Shown here piece after piece: positions 48,562-58,407 of a stretch of DNA of 64,000 bases. This DNA is from Tragulus kanchil. Lineage: Eukaryota; Chordata; Mammalia; Artiodactyla; Tragulidae. The notes beneath the pieces are model-generated. The model was not told the origin of the DNA. It searched no databases and was given only the letters and a program-made list of their open reading frames with translations. The first letter of the stretch is position 1; the number at the start of each line of letters is the position of its first letter. The stretch spans positions 155,449,501 through 155,513,500 of the forward strand of contig JAIOJX010000005.1 in the NCBI GenBank assembly GCA_022376925.1, written 5' to 3'. Both the position numbers and the translations under genes were made by a program.

Positions 48562-48879
48562 TCTAATGGTGCTGTCCAGCGTGGAAGACCATAGTCACAT
48601 AAGGCTATTGAACATGTGAAATGTGCTCAAACTGTTAAATACACTTAGATTTTGAAGACAAATGAGAAAGAATGCCACACATCTCATTCATAAATGTTTG
48701 TACTGATTACACACTGAAATAATATTTTGGATATAATAAGTTAAATACCTTACCAAAATTGATTTCACTTGGTTCTTTTCACTTTTGTAATACGGCCATA
48801 TAATTTAAATGTAATTTAATATGTAATTTAAAATTACAATTATGTCTCATGTTGTATTTCTGTTAGTGCTGTTCACTCA
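48562..48879. mobile_element. Second ancient DNA transposon remnant, adjacent
   Basis: Starts ATGGTGCTGTCC and ends TTAGTGCTGTTC. Internal motifs include AGGCTATTGAACATGTGAAA and AATATTTTGGATATAATAAG. A hAT-like mammalian MER element, subfamily not assigned. Copied at 49726-50043. Confidence 0.65.
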
Positions 48880-49037
48880 GATAAAGTGTAGAGTGAGTCT
48901 CTGGCCCTATAGGGCCTCAGGTGGGATATTTGCCCTTAAAGAGATAGAATGATGGAATTCAAATCTTCACAACAAAGTAAAATCTATTGGAACAGGCTTT
49001 TTTTTTTTTTTTTAAAAAAAGCACTTATTTATTTTTT

Positions 49038-49325
49038 TCAATTCAGTTCAGTTGCTCAGTCGTGTCCAACACTTTATGACCCCATGGACTGCAGCATACC
49101 AGTCTCCCCTATCCTTCACCTGTCCCAGAGCTTGCTCAAACTCATGTCCATTGAGTCAGTGATGCCATCCAACTGTCTTGCCCTCTGTTGTCCCCTCCTC
49201 ATTTTGCCTTCTATTTTTCCCAACATCACACACTTTTCCAATGAGTTGTCTCTTCGCATCAGATAGCCAACATATTGGAGCTTCAGCTTTAGCATCAGTC
49301 CTTCCAATGAATATTCAGGGATTTC
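49038..49325 (-). mobile_element. BovB-derived 3'-end fragment
   Basis: Reverse-strand: CAGTTGCTCAGTCGTGTCCA, GAGCTTGCTCAAACTCATGT, TTGTCTCTTCGCATCAGATA, CCTTCCAATGAATATTCAGG. Preceded by T and A runs. Confidence 0.88.
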
Positions 49326-50200
49326 CTTGTTGACTGGTTAAGTCAGTAGGAATGAAGGGATGAAAGGAGAGAAATTCTCGGGCAACTGCTCATGGACCTC
49401 AGAGCAGAGTTGTGGGGAATGAGACATGTTGACAAAGACTTTTAATGAAGGTGACCGTAATGAAGATGAAAAGGAGAGAAATTCGTGTGGGACAGAGGTA
49501 AACAAACTTTTTCTGTAAAGGAAAAGACAGCAAATATTTTAGGCTTTGCTGGCCCCATTCTATCTGCTGCAAGTACTTTCTCCCACCACTGTATGGTGGG
49601 GAAGAAAAAAAGAGCCATAAGTAACATGCAACCTTGAGCAAGGCCATTGTTGTAATAAAACTTTATTTACAAATAGAGGTTGCAGGCTATATGTGGCCCT
49701 TGGGCTATAGTTAGCTAACCCCTGCTCTAATGGTGCTGTCCAGCGTGGAAGACCATAGTCACATAAGGCTATTGAACATGTGAAATGTGCTCAAACTGTT
49801 AAATACACTTAGATTTTGAAGACAAATGAGAAAGAATGCCACACATCTCATTCATAAATGTTTGTACTGATTACACACTGAAATAATATTTTGGATATAA
49901 TAAGTTAAATACCTTACCAAAATTGATTTCACTTGGTTCTTTTCACTTTTGTAATACGGCCATATAATTTAAATGTAATTTAATATGTAATTTAAAATTA
50001 CAATTATGTCTCATGTTGTATTTCTGTTAGTGCTGTTCACTCAGATAAAGTGTAGAGTGAGTCTCTGGCCCTATAGGGCCTCAGGTGGGATATTTGCCCT
50101 TAAAGAGATAGAATGATGGAATTCAAATCTTCACAACAAAGTAAAATCTATTGGAACAGGCTTTTTTTTTTTTTTTAAAAAAAGCACTTATTTATTTTTT

Positions 50201-50512
50201 TCAATTCAGTTCAGTTGCTCAGTCGTGTCCAACTCTTTATGACCCCATGGACTGCAGCATACCAGTCTCCCCTATCCTTCACCTGTCCCAGAGCTTGCTC
50301 AAACTCATGTCCATTGAGTCAGTGATGCCATCCAACTGTCTTGCCCTCTGTTGTCCCCTCCTCATTTTGCCTTCTATTTTTCCCAACATCACACACTTTT
50401 CCAATGAGTTGTCTCTTCGCATCAGATAGCCAACATATTGGAGCTTCAGCTTTAGCATCAGTCCTTCCAATGAATATTCAGGGTTGATTTCCTTTAGGAT
50501 TGACTGGTTTGA
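50201..50512 (-). mobile_element. Second copy of the BovB fragment, longer
   Basis: Continues past the point where copy 1 is degraded: GATTTCCTTTAGGATTGACT then GGTTTGATATCCCT. Confidence 0.88.
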
Positions 50513-50926
50513 TATCCCTGCAGATCTTGTTTGATCTTATTTTTTTAGAAAACCATAAATATTTTCTGAGATGTAAAAGAAAGTTTTGCTTTATAAAGAG
50601 ATATGTCATATTTCATAGAAGATAGAAACTGACAAATATGTTAATTACTCTAAATTAATTAGAGTTCTTCCTGGTAGCTCAGCTGGTAAAGAATCTACCT
50701 GCAATACAGGAGACCTGGGTTTGATTCCTGCACTGGGAAGATCCTCTGGAGAAGGGATAGGCCACCTAATCCAGTATTCTTGGGCTTCCCTGGTGGCTCA
50801 GATGATGAAGAATCTGCTTGCAATGCAGGAGACCTTGGTTCTAATCCCTGGGTTGGGAAGATCCCCTGAAGAAGGGAACAGCTATTCATGAGAATCCCAT
50901 GACTGGCCCTAGGGGTTGGAAAGAGA
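50506..50926 (+). mobile_element. Two Bov-tA SINE heads in tandem
   Basis: About 50664-50918: CTGGTAGCTCAGCTGGTAAA with GCAATACAGGAGACCTGGGT, then a second unit GGGCTTCCCTGGTGGCTCAG with AAGATCCCCTGAAGAAGGGA. 50513-50663 before it is AT-rich single-copy intron. Confidence 0.8.
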
Positions 50927-53114
50927 CTTTCAATTAGAATATGCTTTAAAATTTACTATATATCTTGTTTTTGTTTTCTTCTGTTATCAGCTCGTTGTTT
51001 TGTCTGCATCTGTGCTCCTCAAACTGGCAGCAATGGATCACTACATTCTCAAAATATTAATAGTTGGTATGCAAAAAAGGAGGATATTTAACTAAAAACA
51101 GGAGGCAAGCAGAATTAACCATTAATCCAAATTTATTTATTGCCACAGAATTTCTCAACTCTTCTGAACTTGCCAGTGCATAGCAAGATTTTGCAAGAGT
51201 AAGAGGGGGTTGTTGCTTCCCAATTCATTGGCCTTAGCAGTCTTCTTTGTTGAACCCAATTCACACTCCTGGAAGGCAAACTGAGAGGTGTTGGTCTGCG
51301 TGATGCAAAAAAACCAGCGTGCATGATTTTCCAAAAGTCCAGCTCAGTGGATGTTTTTAGCACTCCGTAAATAGAGCCACACTGAGTACAACAAGGAATA
51401 GTGAGAAAAACACAAGATGTGAAGGTTTAAAGACCTGAGCCAAGAGCGCATCCCTTCTTTCCCTGGACAGTCATTCTTGCAAACGCACCTACTATGTGCC
51501 AGGTGGTGCTTTAGTCCTTTTATTCAGTGGTGAGTTAAAACCAAGTCCCAACCGTTTGGAGCTCTGTTGCCATTGAAGAAGACAAACAGTAACAAGACAC
51601 ATAGCTGAGAAGTACAGTAAGTTAGATAGTGACCAGTCCCAAGGAGAAAATGCAGGGCGAGGAAGATGGATGTGCACAGAGGGTGGGGCCTTGGTGAGAA
51701 GGTGACTTTTGCATAAGGACCTGAAGGAGGCTCTTAGGCCATAGACGAGTCCTCATCTATATACACTGATAAGTCCTTCCTTGTGAAGGGTGTTCCTGAA
51801 GCCCAGATGAGGTGATGCATATGAAGGTCTGGGCAGGGCACCAGGATATACTAAGTGCTCAAAAGAAGTCTACCCATTGGTTTCCAATCCCACCACATTC
51901 TTCACTCCCCTAAACTCCCAGAGACTCACCCACTATGTGGATTCTCCACAATGAAGAATTTATCCAAAGCTGGTTCTCCACTTACCCTGGTAACTCCCAG
52001 GGACAGTTCGCTCCTTGTGACTCTTTTCAATTAGAATATGCTTTAAAATTTACTATATATCTTGTTTTTGTTTTCTTCTGTTATCAGCTCGTTGTTTTGT
52101 CTGCATCTGTGCTCCTCAAACTGGCAGCAATGGATCACTACATTCTCAAAATATTAATAGTTGGTATGCAAAAAAGGAGGATATTTAACTAAAAACAGGA
52201 GGCAAGCAGAATTAACCATTAATCCAAATTTATTTATTGCCACAGAATTTCTCAACTCTTCTGAACTTGCCAGTGCATAGCAAGATTTTGCAAGAGTAAG
52301 AGGGGGTTGTTGCTTCCCAATTCATTGGCCTTAGCAGTCTTCTTTGTTGAACCCAATTCACACTCCTGGAAGGCAAACTGAGAGGTGTTGGTCTGCGTGA
52401 TGCAAAAACCAGCGTGCATGATTTTCCAAAAGTCCAGCTCAGTGGATGTTTTTAGCACTCCGTAAATAGAGCCACACTGAGTACAACAAGGAATAGTGAG
52501 AAAAACACAAGATGTGAAGGTTTAAAGACCTGAGCCAAGAGCGCATCCCTTCTTTCCCTGGACAGTCATTCTTGCAAACGCACCTACTATGTGCCAGGTG
52601 GTGCTTTAGTCCTTTTATTCAGTGGTGAGTTAAAACCAAGTCCCAACCGTTTGGAGCTCTGTTGCCATTGAAGAAGACAAACAGTAACAAGACACATAGC
52701 TGAGAAGTACAGTAAGTTAGATAGTGACCAGTCCCAAGGAGAAAATGCAGGGCGAGGAAGATGGATGTGCACAGAGGGTGGGGCCTTGGTGAGAAGGTGA
52801 CTTTTGCATAAGGACCTGAAGGAGGCTCTTAGGCCATAGACGAGTCCTCATCTATATACACTGATAAGTCCTTCCTTGTGAAGGGTGTTCCTGAAGCCCA
52901 GATGAGGTGATGCATATGAAGGTCTGGGCAGGGCACCAGGATATACTAAGTGCTCAAAAGAAGTCTACCCATTGGTTTCCAATCCCACCACATTCTTCAC
53001 TCCCCTAAACTCCCAGAGACTCACCCACTATGTGGATTCTCCACAATGAAGAATTTATCCAAAGCTGGTTCTCCACTTACCCTGGTAACTCCCAGGGACA
53101 GTTCGCTCCTTGTC
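50927..53114. repeat. Direct duplication 18 (offset about 1096)
   Basis: 50927-52018 matches 52024-53114. The join is clean; the A7 run at 51306-51312 is A5 in copy 2. Confidence 0.95.
51484..51700. mobile_element. L2-like remnant
   Basis: CACCTACTATGTGCCAGGTG, GTCCTTTTATTCAGTGGTGA and AAGAAGACAAACAGTAACAA fit an old L2 3' end. Copied at about 52579-52795. Confidence 0.6.
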
Positions 53115-53261
53115 CACATTCTTGTTCTTAGGGAATGCTGGTTCAATCTGATTTCACACTGAGCCTAATCCAGTTAAGAAGGCAAAACCACTCCAAAAGA
53201 CTGCTGTAATGTACGTTTCAAATCCAAAGATTACTAGGCCAACCACTGGTATGGAATTATC

Positions 53262-53690
53262 CATTCATCCATCTATCCAATAAGTATTTATTGAGCACCT
53301 ACTGCATTCCAAGCACTGTTCAAAATGCATTGTTGTTGTTTAGTCACTAAGTTGTGTCTGACTCTGTGACCTCATGAAGTGTAGCCCGCCAGGCTCCCCT
53401 GTCCGTGGAATTTCCCAGGCAAGAATATTGGAGTGGGTTGCCATTTCCTTTTCCAGTAAATCATCCATACCCAGGGATCAAACCCATGTCTCCTGCATTG
53501 GTGGGCAAATTCTTTACCACTGAGCCACCGTGGAAGCGATTATAGCAATGAACAAAATAGACAAATATGCCTGCCCTCCTGGAACTGACATTCTAGGTGG
53601 AAGAAAATAATCCATAAGCATAAATAATAAGTAAATCAAATAGGTTGTTCCAAGGTGACAAGAGCTAAGGAGAAAGGAAAAAGTAGAAGT
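53262..53690. mobile_element. L2-like remnant split by a SINE, close to the LRFN2 exon
   Basis: Left part TTATTGAGCACCTACTGCAT and AAGCACTGTTC; right part AATGAACAAAATAGACAAAT and CCTGCCCTCCTGGAACTGAC. The order is that of an L2 3' end, interrupted at 53329-53537. Confidence 0.75.
53329..53537 (-). mobile_element. Bov-tA type SINE nested in the L2
   Basis: Reverse-strand: TTGTTTAGTCACTAAGTTGT, CCCAGGCAAGAATATTGGAG, CATGTCTCCTGCATTGGTGG, CCACTGAGCCACCGTGGAAG. It lies about 285 nt before the exon. Confidence 0.9.
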
Positions 53691-53795
53691 ATATCAACGA
53701 ACAGATACCACTCTCTATTGTTCCCTAGGGTAGAGGGTAGGCTGTAGGGTGCAGGAGGACGCTGTAGGTGAGGATGCTAGGAAGTCTATTCTGGA

Positions 53796-53847
53796 CCCTG
53801 ACCTTGTGTCTCTCCCTTCCAGGCACCACGGCCTGAGTGACCAGACC
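53796..53847 (+). promoter_or_regulatory. LRFN2: Splice acceptor, branch-point candidate and 5'UTR of the LRFN2 coding exon
   Basis: A branch-point-like CCCTGAC (A at 53801) lies 22 nt before the exon. A pyrimidine tract and CCAG follow, with AG at 53821-53822, so the exon starts at 53823. The 25 nt from there to the ATG are 5'UTR, implying at least one upstream non-coding exon outside the window, as in other mammals. Inferred from sequence only; no transcript evidence. Confidence 0.85.
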
Positions 53848-55247
53848 ATGGAGACCCTGCTTGGTGGCCTTCTGGCGTTTGGCATGGCGTTTGCCGTGGT
53901 CGACGCCTGCCCCAAGTACTGCGTCTGTCAGAACCTGTCTGAGTCACTGGGGACCCTGTGCCCCTCCAAAGGGCTGCTCTTTGTGCCCCCCGACATCGAC
54001 CGGCGGACGGTGGAGCTGCGTCTGGGAGGCAACTTCATCATCCACATCGGTCGCCAGGACTTTGCCAACATGACGGGGCTGGTGGACCTGACCCTGTCCA
54101 GGAACACCATCAGCCACATCCAGCCCTTCTCCTTCCTGGACCTGGAGAGCCTGCGCTCCCTACACCTCGACAGCAACCGTCTGCCCAGCCTGGGGGAGGA
54201 CACGCTGCGGGGCCTGGTCAACCTGCAGCATCTCATCGTGAACAACAACCAGCTGGGCGGCATTGCGGAGGAGGCCTTCGAGGACTTCCTGCTGACGCTG
54301 GAGGACCTAGACCTCTCCTACAACAACCTCCATGGGCTGCCCTGGGGTTCCGTGCGGCGCATGATCAACCTGCACCAGCTGAGCCTGGATCACAACCTGC
54401 TAGACCACATCGCTGAGGGCACCTTCACCGACCTGCAGAAACTGGCCCGCCTGGACCTCACCTCCAATCGGCTGCAGAAACTGCCCCCGGACCCCATCTT
54501 CGCCCGCTCTCAGGCCTCGGCTCTGACGGCCACACCCTTCGCCCCACCCCTCTCCTTTAGTTTCGGGGGGAACCCGCTGCACTGTAACTGTGAGCTTCTA
54601 TGGCTGCGCAGGCTGGAGCGGGACGATGACCTGGAGACCTGTGGCTCCCCGGGGGGCCTCAAGGGCCGCTACTTCTGGCACGTACGCGAGGAGGAGTTCG
54701 TGTGTGAACCACCCCTCATCACCCAGCACACGCACAAGCTGCTGGTGCTGGAGGGTCAGGCGGCCACGCTCAAGTGCAAGGCCATCGGGGACCCCAGCCC
54801 ACTCATCCACTGGGTGGCCCCTGATGACCGCCTGGTGGGGAACTCCTCTAGGACCGCCGTGTATGACAATGGCACCCTGGACATCCTCATCACCACGTCT
54901 CAGGACAGCGGCGCTTTCACCTGCATCGCCGCCAATGCCGCTGGGGAGGCCACAGCCATGGTGGAGGTCTCCATCGTCCAGCTACCACACCTCAGCAACA
55001 GCACCAGCCGGGCGGCGCCCCCCAAGTCCCGCCTCTCGGACATCACTGGCTCTAGCAAGACCAACCGTGGAAGTGGAGGCAGTGGGGGTGGGGAGCCTCC
55101 CAAAAGCCCCCCGGAACGGGCTGTGCTGGTGTCCGACGTGACCACCACCTCGGCCCTGGTCAAGTGGTCAGTCAGCAAGTCAGCCCCACGGGTGAAAATG
55201 TACCAGCTGCAATACAACTGCTCTGACGATGAGGTACTGATTTACAG
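53848..55247 (+). CDS. LRFN2: LRFN2 (SALM1), first coding exon, N-terminal 466 codons plus 2 nt
   Basis: Synaptic leucine-rich repeat adhesion protein, a type I membrane protein of excitatory synapses that in the SALM family binds PSD-95 and NMDA receptors through its tail. Seen here: signal peptide about 1-20 ([20 protein letters not shown]), LRRNT with Cys21/25/27/38, seven LRRs about 52-218, LRRCT about 242-288 with Cys246/248/265/286, an I-set Ig domain about 289-377 with Cys310, Trp322 and Cys359, a Gly/Ser/Pro linker about 380-421, and the start of a fibronectin III domain from about 422. N-glycosylation sequons lie at Asn29, 74, 332, 341, 384 and 457. The ATG at 53848 has A at -3 and G at +4 and starts the signal peptide; the frame stays open 33 codons upstream, but across the splice acceptor. 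Reading ends inside an Arg codon at a GTGAGC donor. The rest of FN3, the membrane segment and the tail lie in a later exon outside the window. Strong G/C third-position bias. Paralogues LRFN1/3/4/5 are the alternative; the match to remembered LRFN2 is nearly continuous. Confidence 0.96.
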
Positions 55248-55253
55248 GTGAGC
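55246..55253 (+). promoter_or_regulatory. LRFN2: Splice donor of the LRFN2 coding exon
   Basis: CAG|GTGAGC is a near-consensus donor. It splits the codon after AG (phase 2). Reading through instead reaches TGA at once, which supports splicing here. Confidence 0.9.
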
Positions 55254-55703
55254 CGGGGCTGTGGCAATGCAGGGAGCTGTCCAGGTGGGCTTGGAGGAAA
55301 TGAAGGGAGGGTTTAAAGCCGGTCCTACCTATCCCCCTCCTCCCCAGAGGTGTCTGTGCAATACTGGGGACAAACTGTGCCATTGTGCAGGTGAGAGGAA
55401 ATAGAATGAGCATTACTCACAAGATTAAAGAGAGAGCACATGGGCAGCCTGGAAAGATTGTATGTGGGAAGGCTGTGCCTCCCAGGGGCAAGGCTGAGGT
55501 AGGTGGTCAGGTGACTGTGATCCTCGGAGTGTTCTGTTTTGAGCCTTAGATGGAGGACACACCATAAAAAAGGGCCGATCTCTTGGCCAGAGGATCTGAC
55601 TCCTCCAAGGAAGGATGAATCTGGCCTTCATCTGACTCGTAGGGCAATCATGGCTAAGATCTGAAAGTGTCAAATTCAGACCATCACTCTGCCATTTGGG
55701 GCC

Positions 55704-56362
55704 CTGCACTGTAACTGTGAGCTTCTGGCTGCGCAGGCTGGAGCGGCGATGACCTGGAGACCTGTGGCTCCCGGGGCCTCAAGGGCCGCTACTTCTGGCA
55801 CGCCGAGGAGGAGTTCGTGTGTGAACCACCTCATCACCCAGCACACGCACAAGCTGCTGGTGCTGGAGGGTCAGGCGGCCACGCTCAAGTGCAAGGCCAT
55901 CGGGGACCCCAGCCCACTCATCCACTGGGTGGCCCCTGATGACCGCCTGGTGGGGAACTCCTCTAGGACCGCCGTGTATGACAATGGCACCCTGGACATC
56001 CTCATCACCACGTCTCAGGACAGCGGCGCTTTCACCTGCATCGCCGCCAATGCCGCTGGGGAGGCCACAGCCATGGTGGAGGTCTCCATCGTCCAGCTAC
56101 CACACCTCAGCAACAGCACCAGCCGGGCGGCGCCCCCCAAGTCCCGCCTCTCGGACATCACTGGCTCTAGCAAGACCAACCGTGGAAGTGGAGGCAGTGG
56201 GGGTGGGGAGCCTCCCAAAAGCCCCCCGGAACGGGCTGTGCTGGTGTCCGACGTGACCACCACCTCGGCCCTGGTCAAGTGGTCAGTCAGCAAGTCAGCC
56301 CCACGGGTGAAAATGTACCAGCTGCAATACAACTGCTCTGACGATGAGGTACTGATTTACAG
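55704..56362 (+). pseudogene. Second copy of the LRFN2 exon 3' half (LRRCT to FN3), probably an assembly artefact
   Basis: Repeats 54577-55247, which encodes residues about 244-466, including the GTGAGC donor (GT at 56363). There is no acceptor or upstream half in front of it: 55699-55704 joins it straight to a copy of the intron end. Its first 150 nt lack 12 bases relative to the true exon (losses of 2, 2, 3, 3 and 2 nt), which breaks the LRRCT frame. From the Leu-Ile-Thr-Gln stretch onward the two copies match, and the net loss of 12 restores the frame. A gene predictor could take it for an extra Ig/FN3 exon. I read it as an unmerged overlap and not a processed or duplicated pseudogene. Confidence 0.9.
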
Positions 56363-56894
56363 GTGAGCCGGGGCTGTGGCAATGCAGGGAGCTGTCCAGG
56401 TGGGCTTGGAGGAAATGAAGGGAGGGTTTAAAGCCGGTCCTACCTATCCCCCTCCTCCCCAGAGGTGTCTGTGCAATACTGGGGACAAACTGTGCCATTG
56501 TGCAGGTGAGAGGAAATAGAATGAGCATTACTCACAAGATTAAAGAGAGAGCACATGGGCAGCCTGGAAAGATTGTATGTGGGAAGGCTGTGCCTCCCAG
56601 GGGCAAGGCTGAGGTAGGTGGTCAGGTGACTGTGATCCTCGGAGTGTTCTGTTTTGAGCCTTAGATGGAGGACACACCATAAAAAAGGGCCGATCTCTTG
56701 GCCAGAGGATCTGACTCCTCCAAGGAAGGATGAATCTGGCCTTCATCTGACTCGTAGGGCAATCATGGCTAAGATCTGAAAGTGTCAAATTCAGACCATC
56801 ACTCTGCCATTTGCTAGTTGTTTAATTCTTTTGGTCTGCCTCAGTTTTACTCATCTGTAAAAAGGGGGATAATCCACAGCTGGTTTAGTCTACA

Positions 56895-57113
56895 GGTGAA
56901 AGTGAAAGTGTCCGTCGCTCATTCATGTCTGACTCTTTGCAACCCCATGGTCTGTAGCCTGCCAGATTCCCCTGTCCATGGGTTTCTCAAGGCAAGAATA
57001 CTGGAGTGGGTAAGCCATTCCCTTTTCCAGGGGATCTTTCCAACCCAGGGATGGAACCCAGGTCTTCTGCATTGCAGGCAGATTCTTTACCATCTGAGCC
57101 ACCATGGAAGCTC
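56895..57113 (-). mobile_element. Bov-tA/Bov-A2 type SINE
   Basis: Reverse-strand: GTGAAAGTGAAAGTGTCCGT, AGGCAAGAATACTGGAGTGG, TTCTGCATTGCAGGCAGATT, CCATCTGAGCCACCATGGAA. A short MIR-like stretch (CTCAGTTTTACTCATCTGTA) precedes it at 56830-56875. Confidence 0.9.
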
Positions 57114-57411
57114 AAATTGGCTGAAAGAAGAAAAAGGGAGAGCTAATGAGTTAGTTCATTTAACTGGAAACTCAGCAACCTGCCTGAGACCTGGATAGAT
57201 CAAAGGCCTACAAACATCCTGCATTCTCAGTTTCCTTTCCTTCTGGTTCACCTTCACCATCAGACACTTCTTTCCTCTGGGCAGCCCTAGAAGGAGAAGA
57301 GCCTCCCTGTCCCAAGTCCTGGATGAGCTCTGATCAATTAATTACCAGGCAGGTCGTGTGAACCAGTGGATATTAGAGGCAGGGTCATCCCGCCCAGCTG
57401 TCCTGACTTCT

Positions 57412-57485
57412 CAGAGTGTCAGTCTCCTCATCTGTAAAATGGAGACAATGGTGTTGACTTTGTCCATCTGCTGTGAGGATCAAAG
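57412..57485 (+). mobile_element. MIR fragment
   Basis: GTCAGTCTCCTCATCTGTAA then AATGGAGACAATGG and CTGTGAGGATCAAA. Further copies at about 58531 and 59635 through duplications 20 and 21. Confidence 0.75.
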
Positions 57486-58013
57486 GGTCATTTCCTAGAC
57501 TGGTAGAAGGGAGTTTAAGACTGAAAAGCTGAAAGAGCTTTGCTTAAATTATTCAGAGGGAAGGCTCCATTAGATGATAGATCCAAGCCAAAGGGTGGGG
57601 GCTGACCACAGGTGTGTTTCCTTCGTAGCCAGATTCTGCTTGTGTTAAACATGACGGACATGGCTTTGAGTCTTATAGCTCAAGGAAAGTATTGTATGTG
57701 GGAAGGCTGTGCCTCCCAGGGGCAAGGCTGAGGTAGGTGGTCAGGTGACTGTGATCCTCGGAGTGTTCTGTTTTGAGCCTTAGATGGAGGACACACCATA
57801 AAAAAGGGCCGATCTCTTGGCCAGAGGATCTGACTCCTCCAAGGAAGGATGAATCTGGCCTTCATCTGACTCGTAGGGCAATCATGGCTAAGATCTGAAA
57901 GTGTCAAATTCAGACCATCACTCTGCCATTTGCTAGTTGTTTAATTCTTTTGGTCTGCCTCAGTTTTACTCATCTGTAAAAAGGGGGATAATCCACAGCT
58001 GGTTTAGTCTACA

Positions 58014-58232
58014 GGTGAAAGTGAAAGTGTCCGTCGCTCATTCATGTCTGACTCTTTGCAACCCCATGGTCTGTAGCCTGCCAGATTCCCCTGTCCATGG
58101 GTTTCTCAAGGCAAGAATACTGGAGTGGGTAAGCCATTCCCTTTTCCAGGGGATCTTTCCAACCCAGGGATGGAACCCAGGTCTTCTGCATTGCAGGCAG
58201 ATTCTTTACCATCTGAGCCACCATGGAAGCTC
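58014..58232 (-). mobile_element. Second copy of the 56895 SINE
   Basis: Offset 1119, in copy 2 of duplication 20. Confidence 0.9.
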
Positions 58233-58407
58233 AAATTGGCTGAAAGAAGAAAAAGGGAGAGCTAATGAGTTAGTTCATTTAACTGGAAACTCAGCAACCT
58301 GCCTGAGACCTGGATAGATCAAAGGCCTACAAACATCCTGCATTCTCAGTTTCCTTTCCTTCTGGTTCACCTTCACCATCAGACACTTCTTTCCTCTGGG
58401 CAGCCCT

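Larger units (their letters stand above)
48218..50505. repeat. Direct duplication 17 (offset 1164)
   Basis: 48218-49340 matches 49381-50505. The end of copy 1 after ATATTCAGGG is degraded (TTGACTGGTTAAGTC), with about 40 nt of junction sequence. One internal substitution (ACACTTTATG/ACTCTTTATG). Confidence 0.94.
1..53822 (+). other. LRFN2: LRFN2 intron preceding the coding exon (no other exon seen)
   Basis: No open frame here has the length, codon use or domain content of a gene; the longer frames fall in SINE, LINE or duplicated intron sequence. Since the LRFN2 coding exon starts with 5'UTR behind an acceptor, this stretch is read as the intron after a non-coding first exon, or upstream DNA if that exon lies nearer than I can recognise. 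Repeats and duplications inside it are listed separately. Confidence 0.75.
54577..56812. repeat. Direct duplication 19, through the LRFN2 exon (offset 1115)
   Basis: 54577-55698 matches 55704-56812. The first 150 nt of copy 2 lack 12 bases and have no substitution that I can see. The junction (55699-55703) is GGGGC-like filler. Confidence 0.95.
55453..57931. repeat. Direct duplication 20 (offset 1119), giving three copies of the exon-proximal intron
   Basis: 56571-57689 matches 57690-58809, with a clean join at GGAAAGTA/TTGTATGTGGG. Combined with duplication 19, the segment starting TTGTATGTGGGAAGGC occurs at 55456, 56571 and 57690. Confidence 0.94.

Noticed and set aside
53749..53847. In-frame extension of LRFN2 by 33 codons upstream
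   Set aside because: It crosses the splice acceptor (AG at 53821-53822), while the ATG at 53848 has strong context and starts a good signal peptide.
54577..56812. Real internal gene duplication giving a two-Ig LRFN2 variant
   Set aside because: The copy lacks an acceptor, has deletion-only damage at the seam, and matches the pattern at 20 other non-coding sites.
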